64,000 bases of DNA, taken from Xanthoparmelia taractica (Eukaryota > Ascomycota > Lecanoromycetes > Lecanorales > Parmeliaceae). The translations under genes and the position numbers were made by a program. Below, one piece after another: positions 23,070 to 35,137 of this stretch. How positions within the stretch are numbered: the first letter of the stretch is position 1; the number at the start of each line of letters is the position of its first letter. Below the pieces are notes generated by a model. That model was not told the origin of the DNA. It saw nothing but the letters and a program-made list of their open reading frames with translations, and made no database searches. The stretch covers positions 1 through 64,000 of the forward strand of contig JANQBS010000152.1 in the NCBI GenBank assembly GCA_033085395.1, read 5' to 3'.

Positions 23070-25580
23070 ATGTCTTGGCTTCGGCGAATATTTACGGGCG
23101 ACGAAGAGCTGGGAAAGAAAGACGATGACCATAGACCGAAGGCCAGCAATACTTCCTCGTCATCATCATGGTCCATCTGGAAACCTTCGCCAGCATTCCG
23201 AAGAAGGAGGATCATTTACGCCATCTGCGCACTCCTCTTCCTCTACGTCTTCGTAAAGAATATCCCAGACGATCTAGGGCCAAGCTCACGAGATTTCAAT
23301 CCAAGGCTCAATCGCGGCGGAAAGCTCCCCGAAATAACGGCAGACCCACCAGCGAGGAAGCCAAAACGGCCTGCAACACCGTCCGAGGCAGAGGAACACT
23401 ATCATGACGGACCCATCAAATTCTACAAGTTGGCTTCATCACTACATTCTGTTGCGCGACTAGGCGGGCAAAAGGAATTCAACAAAAATGTCCTATTCGC
23501 TGCTTCGAACCTGAAAAGCGCTTCCGAGATCATACCACTGGCCTGCGAGATGGCTCGATGGGACAGGAACGACGTCCATTTCGCCATCATGGGCAGAGAT
23601 GACCTGGAGATCCAAGAGATCAAGAGCCTCAACGGAGCTGTCGATGATTGCGACGTTCATTGGCATGGTAAGAAGTGTAACATCTCTTGACCCACCAATA
23701 ACTGATCCACGAGTGCAGACGCACGTCCAGACTACTCTCGTTGGAGCTCGGATTATCGTATGGAGGTTAGCGTGGAAGCGAGTATGGATCATATTCAGAC
23801 CTTTGTACATCCTCAAGTCATCATCATCGACAACCCCAGCAGGGAAGACAACTTCTTCGTCACAACCTTAAGGAGTAAAGCTATGTACATTGGCAAGTCA
23901 ATCATAGAACTACCATCGGACGCCACGGAGACCATGATGTGGATCACACGGCTCGATAGCGGATCGCTTGCAGGTATGTTGCATTTCCATCCATACGTGC
24001 TCAGTCATTGACGGTTTCCAGCATGGTCAACCACCTACGTCGACGTGCTCATCCAGGCACCATCAGGCTCGTCGGGGTCCCTTGTCCGGCTCCTAAAATC
24101 TATCGAAAGCGCAGACTATCTTGGCACCCGACGGCCGCATTTGACTATCGAACTTCCCGCAGAGATTGATTCTGCAACTTGGAGGTATCTCGAGAATTTT
24201 GTATGGCCACCAGCGGACTTCTCCGGAGCCTCGCACACTTCACAGGTCTCACTTCGACATCGCATACCTCGTCGGACTTTGACGGAATATGAGGCCTCCG
24301 CACGTTTGGTTGAGTCGTTCTATCCGGTGAGAACGAAAGATTCACACGTTCTGTTGCTGTCTCCTCAAATCGAGCTCTCGCCCTTGTACTACCATTATCT
24401 CATCTATCATCTACTCGAATACAAATACTCCGCCCACGGTAAGGATCACAAGAACTATCCACTCCTCATGGGTATCAGCCTCGAACTCCCTACCCACTTT
24501 CTGAACGACAGCGAAGCGCTCGTACCGCCCCTAATGGAAGAGCCGCTGTCCAATCGCAAACGTGACACACCAGGGGAACCTACCCCATTCCTCTGGCAAG
24601 CTCCTAATAGCAATGCTGCTCTATATTTTGGTGACAAGTGGATGGAATTTCATTCTTTCCTCAGTGCCCGCCTATCCAAGCCACCTACAAAACGTTCAAA
24701 GTTGATCAGCAAAGCACATCCATCCTGGTTAGAATTTCTCCTCGAACTGATGCGTGCACGCCGATACTCGCTTCTTTACCCCACTTTCTCTACCGATGAT
24801 GAAGCAATTGCCACCGTTCACGATGAACTATACCAAGTTCCCGAAGAATACCCCCGAGAGCCTTCACCTCCCGCCTCCGTGCCGGAGCTAAATCCCGATG
24901 AGCCTCTTTATCTAGCTTACGAGAAAAAAGACCGTCCTCCACCCAACACAGAACATTCTCTCTCGTCTTCGACCCTTCTCTCGATCCTCCCAGACTCCGG
25001 CGATCTCCCCGACATTCCCGACCTGCCCCTTCTGGCTTTCGACGGCTCCACTCTCACCCAGCAACAGGCCAACGACGACGCATGGACTTTCACCGAGGCA
25101 TATCGCCGCGATATCGGGGGCTGTGAAGATGACGCCGAAATCTCCAAGCGCGAGCCGAATAGCGCACTCGATCTTTTTTGCCATCTTGACCAAGTGTACG
25201 ATCCCTTAAGTAAACCGCTGTTTGACTACACCAACAAGGTCCGTCCCGTGACGGCCCAGCATAAACCCCCGGTAGACGAGGACGTCATACCGGCCGCGCA
25301 AAGCGAATATGCGAAAAAGGAAGCTTCTGAGCACTTGGCAAGGCAGGCTGGCAAAAACACAGCTTCCCCGCCCAAAGACAAGGGTGAGGACGGCAAAGAA
25401 ACGCAGAACGAAGTCAAGACTGGGACGGAGAAGCAGGAAAAGGAAGCTGAGCATGCAGACGAGAAGGTCGCAGAGGACCCGGGCGGGAACAAGGAAGCGG
25501 AGCCCCAGCAGCAGGGGCCAAAGAGCACGGCGGATGATCCGAAACCGTCGACTGCGCCGGAGAAAGGGCCCGGTTGGTAA
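23070..25580 (+). CDS. Fungal type II membrane glycosyltransferase-like protein
   Basis: Three exons (23070-23667, 23719-23973, 24022-25580) give 803 residues. A short basic cytosolic tail precedes one membrane segment at about 48-64 (IIYAICALLFLYVFV), giving type II topology. The lumenal part carries YVDVLIQAPSGSSGSLVRLLKSIESADY, which resembles the opening nucleotide-sugar region of family 2 glycosyltransferases in this fungal-specific group. The segment around DKWMEFHSFL resembles the group's conserved core. The last 130 residues are Glu/Lys-rich and disordered. Assignment to glycosyltransferase family 2 rests on resemblance; donor and acceptor are unknown. A Golgi location is likely from topology. 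It starts 608 bp from divergent MLH1. Confidence 0.7.
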
Positions 25581-26209
25581 TGACATCAAGCATTGGTGTT
25601 TCGTGGGTAGTTGCCATTCCAGTATAGATACTTATTATTGTTAGTATCAGTGCTGCGTTTTAGCCAATTGATGACTCATGTTCCTGCTGGTGACTCTCTC
25701 TCGTGATTGAGGGAAGATGCAGAAGGCAAAGTGACTGGGCATTGAGTGATGATGATTGTGCACTGTTCTGACAATCCCGCATAACGTGAAGACAATACAA
25801 CAACCTGCATATCCGGGAGTCGGTGGACTTCAAGCCAAGCAGATGGTAGACCCGTCAGGTGGTGGATGTTTAGTTGTTCGAAGAGGACTTCGAGCAATGC
25901 TGGATTTTGCAACGTAATGGAAAACCAAATATCATTCGTTCAACTCCAGCGCTAGTATACATACATGCAGAAAGCCGCCAATCGCAGAGCCCTGCTCTAT
26001 AGGTATCATCTTCATGCCACATCCGTTACGTAAAAATCATGCTGCAAACGCCAGCGCAAATGCCATAAACAGAATGCAAGCTCGCTCGCCATCATAGTAC
26101 CGGTATCAAGAGGACGTGCCTGGAATGTCATAGTAGTAGTAGAAGTAGTAGTAGTACAATGCAACAACGTAGCAAGAATGCATCATTATTTCGTGGAGAC
26201 TACATGGTC
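25581..26209. other. Convergent intergenic region with TAG microsatellite
   Basis: About 630 bp between convergent stop codons. It contains a (TAG)n-type microsatellite at 26131-26157 just downstream of the TAO3 stop. No gene was seen. Confidence 0.5.
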
Positions 26210-29200
26210 TCAGAAAGTGTCTGCAGGCCTCGGTCCCTGGTGCTGCTGCAGGTAGGCCTCGGGCACTTTCGGTACCCTTGGGCTCCCAGGCGCTGGTTGC
26301 TGACCCCTGGATTGTCCTCGCAGCAATCCGCGCTGTCTGTAATCTTTGCCTTCCAGCCCGGGCGCCATTTTCCGAATCGTCGACACGGCGCTGCTGAGGG
26401 AGGCGCTTCCTAGGATTTTGGAGCCATGGCCCGTGGAGCGCTCGTCTTCAGAAAAAGTTAACTCATCCTCGTCGTCCGAGAAGATTTCGCTGGCGCTGTT
26501 AGATCTAGTCGCTAGGTTGTTTGCTGGAGACGTGACGGAGCGGGAATGGAGGGTCGGGCGGGTGGAGGGTGGAACAGTGGTGTGTGAGGTTGTAGTGGAT
26601 GGCGAAGTGAAGGCGGTGGGTGTCATGATGCCAGGATCTCTATTGTTCGAAGTCATTCGCGGATCGGTGAAGCCATTGTTAAAAGATATAACGGAGGCGG
26701 TGCGGGCGAGAGATTTGTAAAGGATGGGCGCGGTCTGTTGATCGTATATATCGGCACCATTGTCTAAATCATGATTGTAAGGAGTGACGGTGACAGTGGA
26801 ATAGCGGTTGGAAGCGTCATTCTCGATGTCTAGAGAGTCTTCAAAGAAGTCGTCGAGGCTGTTGAGCTTAGTGAGGAGGTCGCTCATTCCCCCCTCCATA
26901 CTGTTGTCCTGGTAGGCATAAACGTCTTCAGAAACGAGAGTATCGGAACGCTCGAGTGGAAAGTATGAGCCAGGGTTTTCATCATCGGCATGGAACTCGA
27001 TTTCTGGTGTCGGTATCGCCTCGGGCTCTGTCGAGTCGCTCTGGATGCAGGCAAGGTATACGGCCTGCATATTTCCTCTCGTGTTGTTCGAGTGGATGGC
27101 TGGAGTTGGTATTGACCACCCTGTTTCCTCTGGAATGCCATAGAGACTTTGGGTCTTGTCGTATTCTTTCCGTGTAGTACGGGAGCCCGAGCTAATAAGA
27201 CTCATCCGCAAATGATGCTTCGACATTGGCGTCTCAGACATAGTCATGATATGGTCCATGACTTCCAAAGCTTGTGGACAATACTGCGTCTGGAGAAGTC
27301 GGAGCAAGGGCGATATAAGATCCGGCCCATGGCTTGCAATTTCTGTCCGACGTGTATCGACATTCTGAATGACAGCTAAGAGAACTTCCAAAGTCCTTAC
27401 TTTGTACCAATGAAGCCGATTAGTGAGGAGCCCAATCAAAAATATCAAGGTTTTGAGCTCCCAAGCCGGGAAAAATGTCTTTCGAAGCGCGGATACTGTC
27501 TGCGAGAGGAAATCGCTACTTGTTCTGAACCGACTATTTGAGAAGGTATTGAGTACCATCGCGATCTCCTGATTCCCCTGATATTCCGCCACGGACGCTA
27601 GTATCTGTGCACTCTGTACGCATTCGGACTTCTTGTTCGAATCGTCGAAAGTATGCAAGAATCGCGGTAGATTGGCCAAAGTTCCGAAAAGAAGTCGAGT
27701 CTCTGTACCCACTAAACCGCTGTCTGGCAATTGCATCACTTGGTCTAAGATCTTTAGAGATTGCTCAAGCGACAGGTCCGACTTCAAGCCTTTGTATACA
27801 TGAGGAGTGATGCCCTCAAACATCCCCTGCCACTTATCAGGCTTAGCTTTCTCTAATATCTTGACCACCGCTGGGTCGCTTAGATTGACCTTGCCGAGCA
27901 GTTTCTCGAGCATTCCAAGGACTTCAATGAATTCCCGCTCGTACACTGTATCCACACAAGCGCATGTTGCCCAGAAAAGCTGAGGATACTGTAGCAGGTC
28001 CTTCGGCTCCAAGGCTTCAATGATGGTCTTCAATGTAGTCAATATTTCCAGGGAGAATATTTGTACATCGTATACTTTGTCTGCAATGGTATTTGATAAC
28101 CGAGCAAGTATGTCTGCAAGCATGGGTCGATCGAAGGTCGAGTGAATACAGCGAAACACTTGGAATGATCGGCAGGCTATATGCCTGACCGGACATGAGG
28201 TGGCCCAGCCAAGTGTCACTCTGGCCCAGTGCTCCTGTATCTGAGGATATGCAATGGTAAAAAGGCTAACGAGCTGGGCGGTCACGTGGGTCATAGAAGC
28301 TGGAACACGAATGCTGTCGTCGATATCGTCCTTGCCATTCCACTCCTCGTAAGTCCAAACAACTTTATGTTCATCTTGCCTGATTGACTCTACGAACATT
28401 TCGATAGTCTGTTTGTTGGGTGTCGTGCTGTTGTCCTCAATTTTAGTAATGACGAGCTCGTGGATTAGGTGGACGAGCATTTCGCGGGCTTGTTCTTGCA
28501 CGAGCAATGTATAATGATCCCATAGTACGATGACCACCTGCAACAACAGAGGCACGCTTTCCTTGCTAAGTTTCATGGGTGAGACCATGAGGTCAACGAG
28601 GAATATCAACGAGAGCTGTCCCAATGAGAAACCGGACTAGTGAGATTTAGCAATCGAACAGAAAATGCTGGGGGGACAGAATTACCTGCTTATTACCAAT
28701 CGGTAGTGCCTCGGATAAGTCTGCCACATATGGTAGGCCCAAGTTGTCTGACGGCAAGACGATGGGATCCCGCTTTTTTTGTACCATGTTTCTGGAATTG
28801 ATCTGTAAGAGTAAAAACTCGACTACTTTTTGTCCAGCTTGCGTACTTGACAGGTAAACAATGATCTGCTTAGCGTAGTCCACAAAGCTCTGCTCACGCC
28901 TGTCAAGGCAAAGGGATATCACGAAATTCAAGACTAGCTGGACATTTCCCGGATGGGGCCCAGTTGCGAGTGCTTGCCAAAGTGCCTGGATTTCGTTGTG
29001 TAAAGCACCACTAGCCTTGGTAGTAATCTCTAAAAGGTTGGCGAGAACCATGTATGATTGACCAGTTGGGCTACCGCTGGGGTCTATTTGCAATTCAATG
29101 ACTTGTATCCAGGGAAGGATAGCTGCCACCATACTGCGTTGGCTGTCTGGATGTATGTTCTTGAAATGTACTGCAAATTGAGAGAAAATGAAGAAAGCGA

Positions 29201-32200
29201 GCTCTGTATGTTGTGCTGCCAGTCTCTTTGAAATCTCGAATTGAGCCAACTTGTAGACCGCTGTGGTTCGATCTGATATGCTGATGTCGAAGTCCTGGAT
29301 CTTGGAGCTTTTCTGTTGATGCTGTTCGAAGAGCCGTAGAAGCTTTGCAGACTTCATCCTGATTTCGCGTTTTTCATTCCCCAGTGTGAAGAGCACAGCT
29401 CCCAAAATCCTCCAGAAAGCAATCGGGTAGTCGATTTGCTCAAGCAGAACCTTAGTCACTACCTCAAAATAACTCTCTAGTGCTCTTGCAGGGTCTGCTA
29501 TGTAGCACTTCTCGATCGAATACTCTAAGAGGTAAGCATAGTCACGATTGTACATGATAAGGTTATGAAGAGCTCGACGCCCAATGCTGTGCATTTTGTC
29601 GCTCACTTGCCCGAATATTTGATCGATCCACGAAAGCATCCGGCGAACGTCAAACGATAGCTTCTCTCCCCGGTCGGTTCTAACTCTTATTGGGCCGGCA
29701 CAGAGCGCAGCCATAGCACTCAGCGCTGCAGTCCTCAGATTCCGCTTCTCGATCTCCATTGTCGCTGTGATATTTTTCTTTTCTCCAGCTTCTTGATGCT
29801 GTTCTAGAATTGATTGCCTCATATTATCTTCCCGCTGGTTGATCCGACCTTGGTTGGGGGAATAGCCACACCAGTCTTCCATAAGAGCGAAAGCGGACTT
29901 CCTTGATTCGAAAGCCATATACCGTGATGGATCTGGTGTTCGGTTGATGCCATCGAACAGCTCTTCCAACAATCCGCAGTATTGACGTCTCAGTTTCTGA
30001 CACTCCCAGTCATTCTGGATTTCGGAGTCGTTCAAAAAGATCATCAGGTCCTTCGAGTAAGTACAGAGATTATTGATGATCCATTCGTCCCGCAAGACCG
30101 CCGGCTCATGCAGGAAGCGCGCAGTGAGCCTATAGACTTGAGTGACCTCTGTCCTTAGGCGATCCGTGCGAGGATTTCGTCTAGGATTGCTCCCAGTCCG
30201 CTGATGGGTGCCAATGCGCTGTTTTGCCTCCTCCTTACATGTAGTCACCGCATACTGCAATGACTCTAGGAGCGTCCTATAGAGATTGATGTTGATAGAA
30301 CCCAGAGCAATGACAATTGCATCCCGAATTGAGCTTTGGCCTGCCGTTAAAAGAGGTATAATATAAGCGAACAGAGCTCGGGCCGAGCTAATTTTATCCT
30401 GCCCTTGGTGGATACCCCTGGATATCTTACGGGCATGCTGTGTTTTGTCAAGCTGGCTTTGCGTTTGAGCACCGGGGTTGGTCATGGTCGTACAGGCCAT
30501 GACTAGGTACAACTTCCACTGCTCAATGATTATCTCTGGTGGTGTGGCCCCAAGTCGATTGAGCATGCGTGTTGGAGCATGATCCGAACCTAGCATAGGT
30601 CCTCGGAAGTCAGAATCGAGTCTAGTAATACTATCATGCATTTGAAGCAGACGAGCGCAGACAATTTCGCGTCCCAGGGTCGAGGCGAAGGGACACACTT
30701 CAAAACTAAGGCGGATGATGTTGGGAAAAAGTTTTAGCCATAGAGTTGCGTCGTAAGAAACGTCGCTGCTACACAACTCGATCAAGGTATTGTGTGATAA
30801 ACTCCTGCGCTTGCCTTTCTGCAACCGACTTCTTTCAGCGACAGTAAGCTGGTCATCATTAATACTCATAACCCTCTGAGAGTCGCCCTCAAGGATATGT
30901 ATAACCCTATCGATCTTCCTTCCAAGGGCGTCATCGAAATCTGTGACGATCTTCAAGACTTTGACGGCAAATGATCTGACTCTCCTCGACTGTGAGCAGA
31001 GGAAGAAAATACCGTGTGATTCGACTTCTTCAACAAGGCTTTGTATACTGGTCAGATCCAGCTGCAAGCTACGAGTGTCTGGGGATCCATCGCCGGTAGG
31101 CTCGGTGGCAGTCTCTTTGGTCTTCTGCTTGATTTCTTCGATCCATATCTGAAGTAGCTCAACATAAAGCGTTAGTGTGTTCTCGATGTGCCCGGGGCCA
31201 AGCATTCCTTCATCAGACATGGTTGAATAGCGAACATCAAAACTAAAAATGAATCTTGCGAATCCAATGGTAACAGGTTGGGCAAGAGATTTTCGAGCTA
31301 TAGATTTTAAGGATTGAGTCGATGAAATTGCAATGTTGGAGTGAACGTGTGCGGTACCCGTGCAGAGAAGGTTGATAAGAGCATTGTACTGGACGTGGGC
31401 TGACAAACAGAGGGGCAGAGCCTGCACAGCAATGTGGAAGAGTTCATAAAACCCATGCCTATGCTCTGCTGAGCTCATGTGTTCTTCTCTACGGCCAAAG
31501 GTGAAGCTCTCAGTGAGTGGTGTTTTGGGTGTGAGTCCGCCGAACTTTTCGTCCAATACTACCTGTCCCCCAAAGGCGTTGTCACACATCACTGTAATTT
31601 TGCCAATTATTTCACAAAATCGGGCAAAACATTCCCTTGTCGAGTCACTGAGCTTGGATATGTTGATGGGTCGCGAAAGTTTGTCACTCTCCAGATCAAA
31701 CATGTTTCTCGAAGCCCCAGATGGCTGAGAGCTGTGCACAACTCCCGGGATTGTGCGCGAATCCATTGCGAGACCCCCGCCATTGAATCGTGGGAATGGC
31801 GGCCTGCCGTGTTCTACCTGCTCCAGATCGAACATAATCGCTAAGAAGGCCCTTATACCAATCACCATCTTTTCTGGCTCTAGCTGCTCAACTTTGGTAT
31901 CTTTCCCAGGACTGAAGAGATCAGAGCTGATCAAGGGAAATATAACGGACCTGAAACAGAACTCTGGCTGGCGGTATCCAATGATTCGGATGAGTTCAAT
32001 GATGGGCTCGGAGTAAGTTGGGTCGTTGGAGAGATAGGATTTTTTTCCAGACGGAAGGACGACCTTCATCACGTCATCGAGCTTGCGTATAACGGAGCTG
32101 GAAGGGTCATTGACGCGTTCAAGGTACGTCCAAACTAGCCGACAGATGCCTTGAAGCGCATACTCTCGGGACGCTCGGTCTTTGAGTTTTCCCTGGAGAG

Positions 32201-34134
32201 ACGTCGCAACTGTGAGCCACTGACCAGCGAAATACTCGGTTGGAGATGCACAAAGAAGTACTGTCGAGAGACGGAATGCCGGGGGCCAGTGCCGGGGCTT
32301 GACTATCATTTGAGAGACTCGTAAGTTGACCCTGTTTAGGAAGTCCTTGAATTTCTGGGCGTTGACCTGTGTTCCCCAGTGGGCTGCAACCGGCATTACT
32401 AAGTCCTCTAATATCTCGCAGTAGTTGTGCTTTATTTGAGGCCCGTGTGAATTCACAAAGAATTCTCCCAGTATTAGAAGAAAGTCACATGAATCTCTCC
32501 ACGGGCCCTCCGGCTGAGTTCTGATGTGAAGATGCTTCATTGCTAGGATAAGTCTTTCGACTTTCTTTTCAAACTGACTCATTATTGCTCCCTTGGCACT
32601 GAAGTCGTGTTGGTACACTCTCAACTCATTGACGAAGCGTTGGCTAACACTGCGCAAATTGGTACTGCTCATGACACCCAGAAGCTGGCTGAAGATTTCC
32701 CAGTTGCTGGCCCTGAACGGAAAGGCACGCAAATGCTCTGGTTCCGTGTTTTTGAGCTGGACAAATATGATATCTTCAATCTTATCGGCTAGCCCAGGAT
32801 TGAGTCGAACAACATCAGTCTGGTTGTAGACTTCAATCAAGACCCTGCAAAGAAGATAGATCGACACTTGTGAACGCTGTTCAGCTTGTGCAGCATTGTC
32901 CGCAAGTGAAAGCGACGCCGAGTAACTCGGATCTTCCTCACCAGAGCTTGTCTGGCTCGAGTCTGTCAACAGCATATGCGACGGTTCTGTAGTCCGCCTT
33001 GGAAGCCCCGTTGTTACTGGATTGGGTGACCTAGACTGAAATGTATAAGCGTTGCGACCAACTACCAGGGCAGAACACCAACATTGTTGAGTTTCTCTTT
33101 AGCCTTCATAGCCTGGTCCCCTTTGGCTTTCCTCCAATACATGATGGTATCTACCAACGGTTTTGGCTTTTGCCGATTGATATGTGCAAGAGCCGAAATC
33201 AACTGATCGAAATCGGGATCAATCCCTACTCCACAAATCTCTTCGAGATGGTGATTGTTGTCTGCTCCCCCACGCACGCATTGGTCGATTTTGTGATCGG
33301 CTTGCACAACAAACTACGGCTCTTGTTAGCACAAGGTCATTTGGACGAGCTCCTCGCTGACCTTGTTGAAGAGGTGATGAAGAGCGTATTCCCCCACAGA
33401 TTTTTGCTCTTGGCTATGTCTTGACTGCGAGCGTTGAGGGCCGTGTCCCCTGCGACCCTTAACACTCTGTGTTCGGTCGAGCCGCCTTTGCGTCGATGTG
33501 CCAGCATTTGAATCTCCCATATCTTGGTCCCCGACCAATGTTGATGAACTCGAGCTATGCAATAAGCCATGAGCCGTACTTGACGTCGACTCAGTAGGAC
33601 GTCGTGAAGAGACGCCACGACTGATCATGGTGTGATTCGAGATATCATGCACCCCTGAATTCAAAGTCGCAGGGCTTAGGGTCTCCGGGCTCAGTGGGCT
33701 GGAGGCTGGCGACGAGGCAAAAGCTGGATTGCGAGCCTGCAGATAGGCGCCTTGGGCCCTTGACGTCTGACGGTAGTGTCCTTGGGTTACAGAAGGCTGG
33801 CGTTCAACTCCGACATCTAGACCCGCGGGCGAGCGTACTGCCCCCGCTGAGGACTGGGACCGTGGTGACAACGTGTTGCCAGGCTGCTGGGTTTGCATAT
33901 TGGACATTCCATTTCCAGGTGCCGGACCACGTCCTCTGGACAGGTCTCGTGTATGGCTTCGAAAGGTGTCCGAGTCCTTACCATCCTGATTTGCGTAAGA
34001 TGGACCAGAGTTTGAATTGTTACCCGGTAGGTATTGCCGCCCATTCAGAGGTTGAGCTCCTGCTGTAGAGAGTAATTGTTAATCAATAATACCCACATAC
34101 TCACGGCAGAGTGCTGTAGCATCTACTCACCCAT
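26210..34134 (-). CDS. TAO3: Cell morphogenesis protein TAO3/PAG1 (Furry/Mor2 family)
   Basis: Five exons (34131-34134, 33362-34062, 33083-33313, 28686-33035, 26210-28636) give about 2570 residues, the usual giant size of the family. The first 200 residues are Ser/Gln-rich and disordered. The conserved N-terminal domain begins at YALHHLFNK and FDQLISALAHINRQKPKPLVDTIMYWRK. Long alpha-solenoid (HEAT-like) stretches follow through the 4.35-kb exon. The last 300 residues are again low-complexity. Furry proteins scaffold the NDR/Cbk1-Mob kinase (RAM/MOR) pathway and control polarised growth. The first coding exon holds only ATG plus one base. The extension is in frame from there and no other ATG precedes the conserved part except an internal MSNM at 33907, a possible alternative start. 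Confidence 0.93.
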
Positions 34135-35137
34135 ACTGCATCTTCTAGTCAGACGTTGTAATACGCCAGCCTATCTCTGCGCTGGCTTGCTGGATCGGTG
34201 GTATTCCAACATGACGAAGTGATGGAAATTTCTAGCTTTGTGTCGCCTGTTGCTAGATCAGGCGTGCCTCGCCGCCTAGGGGGGTGTTTGGGTTGGTAGA
34301 GTACGCAAGCACTTTGCCTATGGGCGACTATCTCGCAGAGAGCAATTGTGTGCCGGACGGGGTCATCACATTAGCTTTAAGGAACAATAAAATCCAAGTG
34401 ATTGAGCAAACGTTTTCTAAAAGCACATGGTCAATAGTATGAAGGTCAAAGTAAGGTGGGTAATGTAAGGTACCCATATGTGCCGTTGGTGATGGCGCCT
34501 TTTGTTTCCACTTAACGCTAAAGAAGTCCATTGGTATCGATAAGCGACAGCCAATGATTTTGACAGACGCCAACTGTTTTCAGTAATATATACTGGTATA
34601 CTACTTGGTACCTCCGAATACCATAGTCCAAGGGTTCGGGGCATTTATCGTTTCTATGTTTATCCCGCCAATCAATCCACGGGCCTTCACCAAAAAAAGA
34701 CAAAACCATTGAGTTGTACCCTTAAGTTACTACGCATGGTCATAGAAGGTAGTTTTATACCGTAAGCATGACTATAAGGTAAGCCTTACCTATACAAAGA
34801 TACCAAGTTCCAGATTTCGCACAGCAGGGGTCGGCTTGGCGACCGGAAAAGATGTAGGCCGAAAGCACCGTTAGTAAGGACCGATGTAAAGAATAGCGTT
34901 GAATGCATGACACTTCGACCACCCCGAGAAAAATAGAAAAAGTGGCTTCTCTATCCAACCATATAACTTGTCACCCTACTACAGGCGCCACTCTATCGGG
35001 CAATTTGAAGCAGCCAGCAGCTGCGGCTGAATCGCCGCACGCTTTCTCCACCACCTCTCACCAGCAATAAGAGATAAGATTGCTGCCGAGGATAGCCTTC
35101 TTCTAAACAGTGGTGATTCGAGACTCGCACAATCGTC
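34135..35137. promoter_or_regulatory. Divergent promoter, TAO3 / P450 reductase
   Basis: A 1-kb gap between divergent starts. It holds a 15-base near-perfect palindrome AGGTAAGCCTTACCT at 34777-34791 and more AGGTA words (34461-34475, 34745-34750). A pyrimidine-rich leader runs up to the reductase ATG. No coding sequence was recognised. Confidence 0.45.

Noticed and set aside
26131..26157. TAG-repeat tract downstream of TAO3 as a regulatory element
   Set aside because: A short imperfect microsatellite in a 3' flank; nothing suggests more than slippage.
33252..33382. Reading TAO3 exon 2 through to its apparent stop
   Set aside because: A 48-nt intron (33314-33361) with a TGCTAAC branch point joins HHLFNK to the conserved next segment, so the stop is intronic.
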